17,440 nucleotides of DNA from Candidatus Moraniibacteriota bacterium (GCA_014729445.1 WJJX01000002.1:1-17440); one strand, 5' to 3'; numbered from the stretch's first letter, positions 1-6,705 are shown. Notes: generated from the sequence alone by a model not told the origin. Numbers and translations are program-made.

Positions 1-62
1 ACATTGACGTCGAACAAGCCTTAACAAAAAAGATTGATAAAATCAACAAAAGATATGAATGA
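1..62 (+). CDS. 3' end of an upstream gene, possibly MazG-like
   Basis: An open frame enters from the left edge (codons in phase from base 3) and ends at TGA 60-62, six bases before the methyltransferase start. The visible tail is 19 residues, IDVEQALTKKIDKINKRYE. This charged helical ending (D-[IV]-x-x-A-[LI]-x-x-K-x-x-K-x-x-x-R-Y) resembles the C-terminus of MazG-type nucleotide pyrophosphohydrolases. The resemblance is from memory and the fragment is too short to settle it. The tight spacing suggests co-transcription with the next gene. Confidence 0.5.
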   Translation, partial: IDVEQALTKKIDKINKRYE

Positions 63-68
63 AAAACC

Positions 69-1154
69 ATGAACTACATCGGCAGCAAATCATCCTTACT
101 TCAGTTTTTGGAAGAATCAATCAACAAGGTGGTTGACACGGACTGCACCACTTTTTGCGATTTATTCGCCGGAACCGGCATCGTCGGCCGCTACTTCAAA
201 CAAAAAGGCTACAAAATAATAGCCAACGATATTCAATATTACAGCTACGTTCTAAACAGGCACTACATTGGCAATCATAAAGAACTAAACTTCGCCAAGC
301 TAAGCAAAAAAATCCCGGAATTAAACAATGTTAAAATAAACAAAAGAAAAAATTTCGTTTGCGATTATCTTTCGGATCTAAAAGGAGTAAAGGGCTTTAT
401 TTATGAAAATTATTGTCTTGGCGGGACTAAAGACAGGAAAGAACCAAGACAGTATTTTTCCGATGAAAACGGAATGCGCTGCGATGCCATCCGTCAAAAA
501 ATCGAAAACTGGAAAAGGCAAAAGCTGATTTTAGACGACGAATATTATTTTTTAATTACGAGCTTGGTCGAATCTATCGACAAATACGCCAACACGGCTT
601 CCGTTTATGGCGCTTTTTTAAAAAAACTCAAAAAAACCGCCCAAAAAAACTTGGTTTTGGAACCCGCCTCATTAATTATAAACAGCCAAAGCCACAAAGT
701 CTTCAATGAAGACATAAACGAGCTAACCCAAAAAGTAAAAGGCGACATCTTGTATCTGGATCCTCCGTACAATCACCGCCAATACGCCACCAACTATCAC
801 CTCCTAGAAACAATCGCCAAATACGACAACCCCAAAATTCACGGCAAAACCGGTCTAAGAGATTACAACGATCAAAAATCCCTTTATTGCTCAAGATCAA
901 AAGTTAAAACCGCTTTTAAAGATTTAATTTTAAAAGCCAGAGCCAAATATATTTTTTTAAGCTATAATAATGAAGGGCTGATGACCTTGGAGGATATTAA
1001 AGAAATAATGCGTTTACGCGGCCAATACGGATATTTTACAAAAAAATACCATCGATTCAAGGCCGACAAGACAAAAAACAGAAACTACAAAGCCAATAAA
1101 ACGGTTGAATATCTTCATTATGTCAAACTGTCCAAAAACAGGAATTTAGTTTAG
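69..1154 (+). CDS. D12-class N6-adenine DNA methyltransferase
   Basis: Predicted AdoMet-dependent enzyme that methylates adenine N6 in DNA (D12 or Dam-type, alpha class). The motif order fits the family. MNYIGSK at residues 1-7 is motif X. DLFAGTG at 31-37 is the AdoMet-binding motif I. A conserved acidic turn, ANDIQ, lies near 52-56. DPPY at 231-234 is catalytic motif IV. At 361 residues the length is somewhat above Dam, and the region between motifs I and IV (about 60-225) is long and probably includes target recognition. The next gene is 290 bases away, carries no recognisable nuclease motif, and appears to have its own promoter. A solitary methyltransferase, or one whose partner lies upstream of the window, is therefore more likely than a complete restriction-modification pair. 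The last 16 bases of the gene, including the TAG stop, form the left arm of a long inverted repeat. No Shine-Dalgarno sequence is visible. Confidence 0.9.
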   Translation: MNYIGSKSSLLQFLEESINKVVDTDCTTFCDLFAGTGIVGRYFKQKGYKIIANDIQYYSYVLNRHYIGNHKELNFAKLSKKIPELNNVKINKRKNFVCDYLSDLKGVKGFIYENYCLGGTKDRKEPRQYFSDENGMRCDAIRQKIENWKRQKLILDDEYYFLITSLVESIDKYANTASVYGAFLKKLKKTAQKNLVLEPASLIINSQSHKVFNEDINELTQKVKGDILYLDPPYNHRQYATNYHLLETIAKYDNPKIHGKTGLRDYNDQKSLYCSRSKVKTAFKDLILKARAKYIFLSYNNEGLMTLEDIKEIMRLRGQYGYFTKKYHRFKADKTKNRNYKANKTVEYLHYVKLSKNRNLV

Positions 1155-1193
1155 GAACCGGCGCGGCACGCGGGCTCCTAAACTAAATTCTTG
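1139..1193. repeat. Long hairpin spanning the methyltransferase stop codon
   Basis: Bases 1142-1156 and 1176-1190 are perfect 15-base inverted repeats. With a G-T wobble at 1141/1191 and two more pairs outward, the stem is 18 bp. The 19-base GC-rich loop can pair further (CC 1158-1159 with GG 1173-1174, CGCG 1162-1165 with CGCG 1169-1172). The result is an almost continuous hairpin. The arms are AT-rich and the core is GC-rich. No T-run follows, so it is not a canonical rho-independent terminator. It could protect the mRNA 3' end, stop transcription in another way, or be an inserted palindromic element that supplied the stop codon. Confidence 0.75.
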
Positions 1194-1212
1194 AGTTCCC
1201 GGACAGCCTGAT

Positions 1213-1240
1213 TTGAATAAATAAAAACTTCTACTATAAT
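1213..1240 (+). promoter_or_regulatory. Predicted sigma70-type promoter for the 1444 gene
   Basis: TTGAAT (1213-1218), a 16-base spacer and a perfect TATAAT (1235-1240). It would give a leader of roughly 195 bases before the start at 1444, containing the palindrome at 1285-1311. A weaker alternative, TTGTTC 1358-1363 with TAAAAT 1382-1387 at 18-base spacing, lies nearer the gene. Prediction by consensus only. Confidence 0.5.
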
Positions 1241-1284
1241 TAAAAAATATTGAAGCCATATTAAGTTTTTAATAAGACCTAAAT

Positions 1285-1311
1285 GATTATCCCCGCGGCG
1301 CAAGGATAATC
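1285..1311. repeat. 27-bp palindromic element, copy 1
   Basis: Perfect 8-bp arms (GATTATCC 1285-1292, GGATAATC 1304-1311) enclose an 11-base GC-rich loop. It sits in the non-coding leader between the methyltransferase and the 1444 gene, 44 bases after a TATAAT box. Related copies are at 15474-15494 (17 of 21 bases) and 8454-8480 (20 of 27 bases). Confidence 0.7.
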
Positions 1312-1443
1312 TGAAAACTTTATCACAATTTTAAGACTAAAATTAAATCTTAAACTATTGTTCGATAAAGTATTTAAAGGCTAAAATTAATATGAATTAA
1401 TTAAAACTTAAAACAGCCAAATAAAAATACCTAAAAAACACGA

Positions 1444-2457
1444 ATGAGCAATCTCTCTCTTTTCAAGGATGAGTCAATAGATCCGGTGTTTTTTTCCAAA
1501 ATAAACGAAAAATTCATCCAAAACATCAAAAAATACAGCCTTAAATATCTTGAAAACTCCTCAAATTATATTTTGTTATTGGACAAAATTATCGACGAAG
1601 TCGCAAAAGACATGGATGAAAAAAAGAAGCAACGCCTGATCGCTCAAGCAGGCTCTTTTTTGGGCGAATCTTTGAAAAGCTCCGATTTCGGGGAATGGAT
1701 TTTTTCCTCCAAATTAAAATGCTGGGTTATTGAATTGCCGGATAAAAAGAAAAGACGATTCGAGGTCAATGTTTTTTCGATCGTCCAAAAAAGAATAGAA
1801 AACGGCATCATATCTTCAATTGGAATCTGGTACCGTAATCTGCAGAGAGAAATTTTTTATGGAGTGGGCGAAATTCCCTCCGGCAGAATTTTAAAAGACA
1901 AATTCAAGGAAAATCCGATCGCTTATTACGATAATTTTTTCTATAATCAAGGCTTTTATCCTATTTCAAACACTACTTTGGACATAATTTTAGATCGATA
2001 CCAGAAAAAAAACGAGCTTAAATTTCTTGAGGAATGGGAAAACCTCGAAGTGGGAAATAAAAATTTGTATCAATTCATCAAGAAATACTTGGCTGACAAA
2101 AATCTGAAAGACGCAAAAGTGGTTTATTTTATCACAATTTTTATGCTAATTTACAAAATGCTGGAATATGAAAGTGAAATGTACAGCTACAAACTCTTCA
2201 GCCTTCCCGAAGTCAGGGAAAAAACGATCAACGAAACAGCCATCAAAGTCAACAGCGAGGAGGAAATAAAAAGCATTAAAGACAAGATAAAGATTGAAAA
2301 CCCCGATTTATTTAAGTTTTTCGAAACATTAACCGAAGTTGTCGTCTCCGACGATAAAGCAAAAGAGAACAGTTGGATTATTTTTTTCTCTTTGGCTTTT
2401 TTCTACGAAATATTTGATGTCGAATTTAAAAAAGCCAAAATTCAAAAAAACATTTAA
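1444..2457 (+). CDS. Unrecognised 337-residue protein
   Basis: I do not recognise a characterised family. The protein is soluble, lysine- and glutamate-rich, and has no signal peptide or membrane segment. Residues about 66-130 (RLIAQAGSFLGESL, then GEWIF, CWVIEL and VFSIVQKRIENG) resemble the pattern of small uncharacterised domains that read G-x-[FY]-[LF]-G-E-x-[LI] ... W ... N-x-F-x-x-[VI]-x-K-R-[LI]-E-N-G. That likeness is from memory and gives no function. The C-terminal half (about 175-335) appears alpha-helical. It follows a DNA methyltransferase on the same strand but carries no PD-(D/E)xK, HNH or GIY-YIG signature that I can see, so I do not call it a restriction enzyme. It stops 7 bases short of the convergent tRNA-Pro gene. 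Confidence 0.8.
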   Translation: MSNLSLFKDESIDPVFFSKINEKFIQNIKKYSLKYLENSSNYILLLDKIIDEVAKDMDEKKKQRLIAQAGSFLGESLKSSDFGEWIFSSKLKCWVIELPDKKKRRFEVNVFSIVQKRIENGIISSIGIWYRNLQREIFYGVGEIPSGRILKDKFKENPIAYYDNFFYNQGFYPISNTTLDIILDRYQKKNELKFLEEWENLEVGNKNLYQFIKKYLADKNLKDAKVVYFITIFMLIYKMLEYESEMYSYKLFSLPEVREKTINETAIKVNSEEEIKSIKDKIKIENPDLFKFFETLTEVVVSDDKAKENSWIIFFSLAFFYEIFDVEFKKAKIQKNI

Positions 2458-2464
2458 TTTAAGT

Positions 2465-2541
2465 TGGTCGGGCTGGCGGGACTTGAACCCGCGACCTCAC
2501 GCACCCCATGCGTACGCGCTAGCCAACTGCGCCACAGCCCG
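2465..2541 (-). tRNA. tRNA-Pro (GGG), CCA encoded
   Basis: Full cloverleaf on the minus strand, 5' end at 2541. The acceptor stem is CGGGCTG/CAGCCCG. The D-stem is GCGC/GCGC. The anticodon loop ATGGGGT carries GGG. The T-arm is GCGGG-TTCAAGT-CCCGC. The discriminator A is followed by an encoded CCA (2465-2467 on the complement). It reads CCC and CCU. The frame crossing it on the plus strand gives the familiar artefact peptide seen when tRNA genes are translated. Confidence 0.97.
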
Positions 2542-2601
2542 TAAAATTTAGATGTTTTTTAAAATTACTTTATGTTCTTTTAATGATTATTCTTATATAG
2601 T

Positions 2602-2727
2602 TTAAAGGTAAAAATCTAATCTGGAAATCCGCGCTAAACGGTGGTTCCAAGTCAGAATCCAGCCGTTATCGTCCAGGGAAAAATATTCATCTTTTAATAA
2701 TTTAATATTATACTGAGATAAGTCAAA
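2602..2727 (-). other. Open frame without a start, possible gene remnant
   Basis: The gap 2542-2746 has no confident gene. On the minus strand, 41 codons are open between TAA at 2728-2730 and TAA at 2602-2604, with no ATG. The translation has a protein-like stretch, SLDDNGWILTWNHRLARISR. The other frames here are partly open too, so this may be chance. A degraded gene end is the alternative. Confidence 0.2.
2709..2714 (+). promoter_or_regulatory. Possible -10 box (TATACT) for the exonuclease-ruvC pair
   Basis: TATACT lies 33 bases before the start at 2747. The -35 position (about 2686-2691, TTCATC) is weak. A promoter is expected here because the preceding gene is a minus-strand tRNA. Confidence 0.35.
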
Positions 2728-2746
2728 TTAATTTTTAATTCAAATA

Positions 2747-3463
2747 ATGTATAGCCTAGTTTTAGACATCGAAACCTTTGGAGAAAACTACGACAAAATG
2801 GATAAAAAAACTAAAGAAGCGCTGACGTATTGGATTGAAAGGGAATCCTTGAGCGAAACCGAATATAAAAAAAATATCGATAAGGTTAAAGATCGTCTGG
2901 CCTTGTCTCCCTATACCGGCAAAATTGTCTCAATCGCTTTATTAAACCCTGAAACTTCAAGAGGGGCCGTTTATTTCCAGGCTCCCAAAATAAAGATCAA
3001 GCCCTATGAAAAGAAGGGGGTGAAATTCATTTGCGGAACCGAAAAAGAGCTTCTTGAAAATTTTTGGCAGACAGCCGAAAAATATAACGAATTCGTGACC
3101 TTTAACGGTCAGGGTTTTGATATTCCCTATTTAATAATTAGATCGGCTGTAAACAAGGTAAAACCCTCCAAAAATCTAATGAGCAACCGGTACTACAGAA
3201 GTCAGGATCCTAAAGCCAAACATGTTGATTTAATGGATCAGTTGACTTTTTACGGAGCAGTTTATTCAAGACCCAATTTGCACCTTGTCTGCCGTGCTTT
3301 TGGCGTTAAAAGTCCTAAAGAAGAGGATATTTCCGGTCAAGATGTGGCTAAATTATTCAAATTAGGTCAATATAAAAAAATAGCGGAGTATAACCTAAGG
3401 GATGTGATTGCAACCGCCGAATTGTACAAAAGGTGGAAAGAATTCATCAAATTCGAATATTAA
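2747..3463 (+). CDS. Predicted 3'-5' exonuclease, PolB-exonuclease-like (RNase H fold)
   Basis: Stand-alone DEDDy-type exonuclease related to the proofreading domain of family B DNA polymerases. The three Exo motifs are present. DIE at residues 7-9 is Exo I. NGQGFDIP at 120-127 is Exo II, with Asp125. YNLRD at 215-219 is Exo III, with Tyr215 and Asp219. Together these supply the metal-binding acidic residues. There is no polymerase domain in its 238 residues. An insertion at about 10-55 between Exo I and the second strand is helical and charged. RuvC follows 37 bases later on the same strand, so a joint role in DNA repair or recombination is a reasonable inference. Its physiological substrate is not shown by the sequence. 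The start ATG is preceded by AT-rich sequence with no Shine-Dalgarno. Confidence 0.85.
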   Translation: MYSLVLDIETFGENYDKMDKKTKEALTYWIERESLSETEYKKNIDKVKDRLALSPYTGKIVSIALLNPETSRGAVYFQAPKIKIKPYEKKGVKFICGTEKELLENFWQTAEKYNEFVTFNGQGFDIPYLIIRSAVNKVKPSKNLMSNRYYRSQDPKAKHVDLMDQLTFYGAVYSRPNLHLVCRAFGVKSPKEEDISGQDVAKLFKLGQYKKIAEYNLRDVIATAELYKRWKEFIKFEY

Positions 3464-3500
3464 AACAGAAACTCAAAAAGAGGCTTAAAAACAAAAATTT

Positions 3501-3998
3501 ATGATAATATTAGGTATAGATCCGGGATTCGCCCGAATCGGCTACGGAGTTTTAAAAAAACACAAAGGGCATAAGCTTGAAGTACTGGAATACGGGAGTA
3601 TTGTTACTTATCCTAAAATCCCTTTTGCGGACAGATTAGTTCAAATCAGCGGGGATATTCAAGAGCTTATTCAAAAATATCAACCCGACCATTATGCGAT
3701 TGAGGATTTATATTATTTTAAAAACAAAAAAACGATTATCAGTGTGGGGGCCGCCAGAGGAGTATTGCTGCTTATGCCGAGACAACACAAAGTGCCGGTT
3801 TTTGAATACACTCCGCTTCAAGTCAAACAAGCGGTAACCGGCTATGGAAAAGCTGAAAAAAGCCAGGTTATGGCTATGGTAAAAAGTATTTTAAATATTC
3901 ATTCCGGAATAAAACTCGACGACACCTCGGATGCTTTGGCGGTTTGCATCTGCCATGCAAGCACTGTTAATCATAATAAGCTGCTAAGAAACATCTAG
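3501..3998 (+). CDS. ruvC: Crossover junction endodeoxyribonuclease RuvC
   Basis: Holliday-junction resolvase. As a dimer it nicks two opposed strands of a four-way junction and normally works with the RuvAB branch-migration motor. The catalytic acidic residues line up with the family: Asp7 (GIDPG), Glu68 (AIEDLYY), Asp141 and Asp144 (LDDTSDALA). The conserved FEYTPLQVKQAVTGYGKAEK stretch at about 101-120 is present. Its 165 residues match the usual length of about 165-175, so it is complete. ruvA and ruvB are not in the window. Its partner here is the upstream exonuclease gene. Confidence 0.97.
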   Translation: MIILGIDPGFARIGYGVLKKHKGHKLEVLEYGSIVTYPKIPFADRLVQISGDIQELIQKYQPDHYAIEDLYYFKNKKTIISVGAARGVLLLMPRQHKVPVFEYTPLQVKQAVTGYGKAEKSQVMAMVKSILNIHSGIKLDDTSDALAVCICHASTVNHNKLLRNI

Positions 3999-4004
3999 AA
4001 AAGC

Positions 4005-4032
4005 TTGAAAAAAAGCTCAAAAGGTGTATTCT
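4005..4032 (+). promoter_or_regulatory. Predicted promoter for the 7TM/ATP-grasp pair
   Basis: TTGAAA (4005-4010), a 16-base spacer and TATTCT (4027-4032), 26 bases before the ATG at 4059 and just after the ruvC stop. Consensus-based only. Confidence 0.45.
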
Positions 4033-4058
4033 ATAAGCGTTTAATCTAAAAAAAACTT

Positions 4059-4718
4059 ATGGAAAATCTCACCGGCAACGACTTAATTCAATTCGTCATC
4101 GATCAAAAAGTCCCAGTTGAAACTGTTGAACTTATTCTGATTTTTCCGATTATCGCGACCGTCATCGTTATTGCAAGACAGGTTATGGGCATTAAAGCCT
4201 TTGGAATTTACACCCCCTCTCTGGTGGCCCTGGCCTTTATCTCAACCGGACTTAAGTACGGCATTTTTCTGTTTTTAATGATTTTGATTACCGGAACGGC
4301 AACCAGGCTGATTGTTAGAAGGTTTAGATTGCTTTATTTGCCAAGAGTGGCGATTATGCTAACGGTTGTATCGATTACCATCCTGTTGATGTTGATAATA
4401 GGTGGATATTTCAAGATGACCGGTTTCGCCTCAGTTTCCATCTTCCCAATCCTTATCCTCATCACCATAATGGAAAAATTCATCTCCGTGCAGGTGGAAA
4501 AAGGCTTCAAAACCGCCTTTTATTTATCCTTTTTAACCCTTGTACTGTCGATAATTTCCTACTACATCGCCAATTTTCAAGCATTAAGAGACTTAATGAC
4601 AAGTCACCCCTGGCTTATTTTCATTGTTATTTTGTTTAATATATTACTGGGTAAATGGACGGGCCTTAGGGTTTCCGAATATTACCGCTTCAGAGAAGTC
4701 ATTAAAAGAAACAATTAA
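4059..4718 (+). CDS. Seven-helix membrane protein, 7TM_transglut type
   Basis: Integral membrane protein of 219 residues with about seven hydrophobic helices (roughly 22-42, 48-62, 65-85, 93-113, 122-140, 149-169, 182-200). The segment FPIIATVIVIARQVMGIKAF followed by GIYTPSLVALAF is typical of the 7TM domain usually fused behind an inactive transglutaminase-like domain. Here the transglutaminase part is absent, the whole protein is the membrane unit, and the N-terminus is only a short leader. Positive residues follow helices 1, 3 and 7. The ATP-grasp/protease gene starts 26 bases downstream. In other bacteria this 7TM family is regularly next to an alpha-L-glutamate-ligase-like ATP-grasp protein and a PF05618 protease (established association). 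It probably anchors or exports the product of that pathway, which is an inference. Confidence 0.8.
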   Translation: MENLTGNDLIQFVIDQKVPVETVELILIFPIIATVIVIARQVMGIKAFGIYTPSLVALAFISTGLKYGIFLFLMILITGTATRLIVRRFRLLYLPRVAIMLTVVSITILLMLIIGGYFKMTGFASVSIFPILILITIMEKFISVQVEKGFKTAFYLSFLTLVLSIISYYIANFQALRDLMTSHPWLIFIVILFNILLGKWTGLRVSEYYRFREVIKRNN

Positions 4719-4744
4719 ACTTACTGGTCTAAACTTAATACCTT

Positions 4745-6196
4745 ATGTACATACTTGAATATCTTAAAAGAAGTAGAGGAATCCTGGGGATGAATTCCCG
4801 AAATCTTGAATATATAAGACCTTACAATAAAGTAGGCGCTAAAAAAATCGCCGACAACAAAATTTTAAGCAAAAAAATTCTCGAGAAAAACAAAATTGGG
4901 GTCTCAAAACTCATAAGTGTCATTAAAAACTACGATGATGCAAAAAATTTCGACTGGGATTCTCTGCCGAATTCTTTTGTCCTTAAACCCAATCGAGGCT
5001 TAGGCGGCGAGGGAATTATGGTCATCTACGGCCGAAAGAAAAACGGCAATTGGGTTAAAGCCAATCGGGAGGAGGTTACGGGGGAAGATTTGAAAAATCA
5101 CGTGCTTAACATTCTTGAAGGCAGCTATTCTTTGGCCGGAGTAGTTGATCACGCTTTTTTTGAAGAAAGAGTTAAAATCCTAAAGCTTTTTAAACCATAC
5201 AGCTTTAGAGGCATCCCTGACATTCGAATCATAGTTTTTAATAGTGTTCCCGTAATGGCAATGCTTCGTCTTCCAACTAAGCAATCGGGAGGAAGGGCCA
5301 ATATTCACTTGGGCGGTGTTTGTATTGGCATCGACATGAATACCGGAGTAACCACCACCGCTATTACCAAAAATCTAACCACTCAGCAGGAATATCTAAT
5401 CGACTACCTCGAAGGCACCAGACACACCCTGTCGGGAATTAAAATCCCTTTTTGGAATGAAATCTTGAAAATGTCCATTAAAGCTCAACAAATAACTAAA
5501 ATCGGTTTTTTGGGAATTGATATTATGATTGACAGAGATCAGGGCCCCGTAGTGGCAGAGCTTAACTGCCGTTCAGGTTTGGCTATTCAAATAGCCAATC
5601 TAGCGCCCTTAAAAACAAGACTTAAGAAAGTGGAAGGTCTAAAAGTGAAAAGTGCTCAAAAAGGAATAAGACTTGGCCGCGATCTGTTTGGAGGAGAAAT
5701 TGAAGAGGATGTCGAAGATATCACCGGAAAAAAAATTCTGGCAATTTTCGAGAGTGTAATATTAAGAAATCCCAAAAAGAAAATAGAACGAGCCACCAAA
5801 GCCAAAATCGACACCGGCGCGTTTTCGACTTCTATCTCCACCAGTTTGGCTGTAAGTTTAGGTTATGAAGAGATTGTAGAGAAATTTGAGAAATTTATCC
5901 AAGAAAAAATTACAGATATCACGCCCAGAGAAGCCGAACAAAAAGCTCGGGAGATGGAAGCTGAATATATGGAAGAGTTTGAAGATTTAGCTGGAATAAC
6001 TCATGTTGTTTCCTCTCATGGTATTTCAATTAGACCCAAGATCAAAATAACCATCGAAATTGCTGGCAAAAAGATCGAGACAAGTGCCAATATCACAAAA
6101 AGGAAAGATTTAAAATGTAAGGTAATAATCGGCCGAAAAGATATAAAAAAAGATTTCATCGTCGATCCAAGTAAAATCACTAAAAACAATTTATAA
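4745..6196 (+). CDS. ATP-grasp ligase (RimK/glutamate-ligase-like) fused to a retropepsin-like protease domain
   Basis: Two-domain protein of 483 residues. Residues about 10-310 are an ATP-grasp enzyme of the alpha-L-glutamate-ligase-like family. Its marks are GMNSRNLEYIRPYN near the start, the nucleotide-binding lysine and glycine-rich loop KPNRGLGGEGI (about 79-89), and the metal-binding end GIDIMIDRDQGPVVAELNCR followed by SGLAIQIAN. Such enzymes use ATP to form an amide bond between a carboxylate and an amine. Residues about 328-480 match the family annotated as ATP-dependent zinc protease (PF05618, RimK-associated). Its marks are KIDTGAFSTSIS with Asp356-Thr-Gly, and the ending VIIGRKDIKKDFIVDPS. 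The DTG motif and the ILLGR-like strand are features of retropepsin-fold aspartic proteases, which act as dimers. A charged, helical insert (about 375-415) lies between the two. These domains are more often separate genes. No signal peptide is visible, so the protein is probably cytoplasmic, beside the 7TM partner. Substrate unknown. Confidence 0.85.
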   Translation: MYILEYLKRSRGILGMNSRNLEYIRPYNKVGAKKIADNKILSKKILEKNKIGVSKLISVIKNYDDAKNFDWDSLPNSFVLKPNRGLGGEGIMVIYGRKKNGNWVKANREEVTGEDLKNHVLNILEGSYSLAGVVDHAFFEERVKILKLFKPYSFRGIPDIRIIVFNSVPVMAMLRLPTKQSGGRANIHLGGVCIGIDMNTGVTTTAITKNLTTQQEYLIDYLEGTRHTLSGIKIPFWNEILKMSIKAQQITKIGFLGIDIMIDRDQGPVVAELNCRSGLAIQIANLAPLKTRLKKVEGLKVKSAQKGIRLGRDLFGGEIEEDVEDITGKKILAIFESVILRNPKKKIERATKAKIDTGAFSTSISTSLAVSLGYEEIVEKFEKFIQEKITDITPREAEQKAREMEAEYMEEFEDLAGITHVVSSHGISIRPKIKITIEIAGKKIETSANITKRKDLKCKVIIGRKDIKKDFIVDPSKITKNNL

Positions 6197-6198
6197 AC

Positions 6199-6221
6199 GG
6201 GAAAGACTTACCAGCCTTCCC
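6199..6221 (+). terminator. Weak hairpin directly after the ATP-grasp gene
   Basis: GGGAA (6199-6203) pairs with TTCCC (6217-6221), one mismatch further in, followed by AT-rich sequence with a six-T run at 6232-6237. It may be a first, weak stop before the stronger terminator below. Confidence 0.3.
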
Positions 6222-6265
6222 TTAAAAATTATTTTTTCTAAAGAAAAAGTTCATAATAAAATAAA

Positions 6266-6295
6266 AAAAAGCGGGGACAGTTAAGCCCCGTTTTT
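6266..6295 (+). terminator. Rho-independent terminator of the 7TM/ATP-grasp unit
   Basis: CGGGG (6272-6276) pairs with CCCCG (6286-6290) around a 9-base loop. It is preceded by an A-run and followed by five T at 6291-6295, so the A/T flanks can extend the stem. It lies 76 bases after the stop codon. Confidence 0.8.
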
Positions 6296-6427
6296 ATTAT
6301 TTATAGGGATAATGTCACCCGCTCAAGCTCGTTACAAAAGGGAAAATTCCAACCTGTCTGCCGGATGACGGGCAAAACTTCATTTTAAACCAAATAAAGT
6401 CTCTTCAGGTATACTTCTATAACGAGT

Positions 6428-6446
6428 TTTGGAGCAAAGCTCCAAA
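6428..6446. repeat. 8-bp hairpin with AAA loop
   Basis: TTTGGAGC (6428-6435) and GCTCCAAA (6439-6446) are exact inverted repeats with a 3-base loop. No T-run follows on either strand, so a terminator role is doubtful. Confidence 0.6.
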
Positions 6447-6467
6447 TCTTCTACCATTGTACCAAAA

Positions 6468-6540
6468 TTTATATAGTTGATTTGATTTTTTTGTTTTAGG
6501 TCTCTATTTTTGTTTTTGTTTTTGAATCAACTTATATAAA
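6468..6540. repeat. 15/16-base imperfect inverted repeat with U/G-rich loop
   Basis: TTTATATAGTTGATT (6468-6482) is complementary to AATCAACTTATATAAA (6525-6540) except for one extra base. The 42-base interior is almost entirely T and G on the plus strand. The arms could form a long RNA stem. Confidence 0.55.
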
Positions 6541-6561
6541 TATTTGCGTACTTTAGCAGAA

Positions 6562-6620
6562 GACAATCAATCACAAAGATGCTTCTTATAGGGGGAAAAA
6601 ACAACTTGTGATTGATTGTC
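6562..6620. repeat. Perfect 15-bp inverted repeat with 29-base loop
   Basis: GACAATCAATCACAA (6562-6576) is exactly complementary to TTGTGATTGATTGTC (6606-6620). The loop includes GGGGGAAAAAA. No target-site duplication is obvious outside the arms. A structured RNA, a protein-binding palindrome or the ends of a lost element are possible. Confidence 0.7.
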
Positions 6621-6705
6621 AGGTGCCAATTCAAAAATTATACCATAGCCTAGAGAAGCCAACAAGAGAGACTCCTAAATCTTTGAACAGGGGCAGGAAA
6701 TTAAT

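Larger units (their letters stand above)
6300..6700. other. Non-coding stretch rich in inverted repeats
   Basis: The 557 bases between 6197 and 6753 contain no credible gene. Beyond the terminators there are three successive inverted repeats, listed separately, and a U/G-rich tract with three TTTTTG units at 6507-6524. The left part (6300-6420) has only a 7-base pair of inverted arms (6328-6334 and 6420-6426), which could be chance. The rest, 6621-6700, shows nothing recognisable. Confidence 0.5.

Noticed and set aside
69..2457. A restriction-modification pair made of the methyltransferase and the 1444 gene
   Set aside because: The second protein has no recognisable nuclease motif, is 290 bases away and has its own likely promoter.
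2339..2551. Plus-strand frame ending in a WRDLNPRPHAP-like peptide
   Set aside because: This is the translation of the tRNA-Pro gene and the tail of the 1444 gene in another frame, a well-known artefact.
4001..4015. AGCTT/AAGCT hairpin after ruvC as a terminator
   Set aside because: Only 5 bp, no T-run, and it overlaps the predicted -35 box of the next unit.
6507..6524. CRISPR-like or functional tandem array of TTTTTG units
   Set aside because: Only three six-base low-complexity units with no spacers; a simple T/G tract.
6562..6620. Terminal inverted repeats of an intact small transposable element
   Set aside because: The interior is 29 bases, no target duplication is visible and no transposase is nearby; left as an unexplained palindrome.
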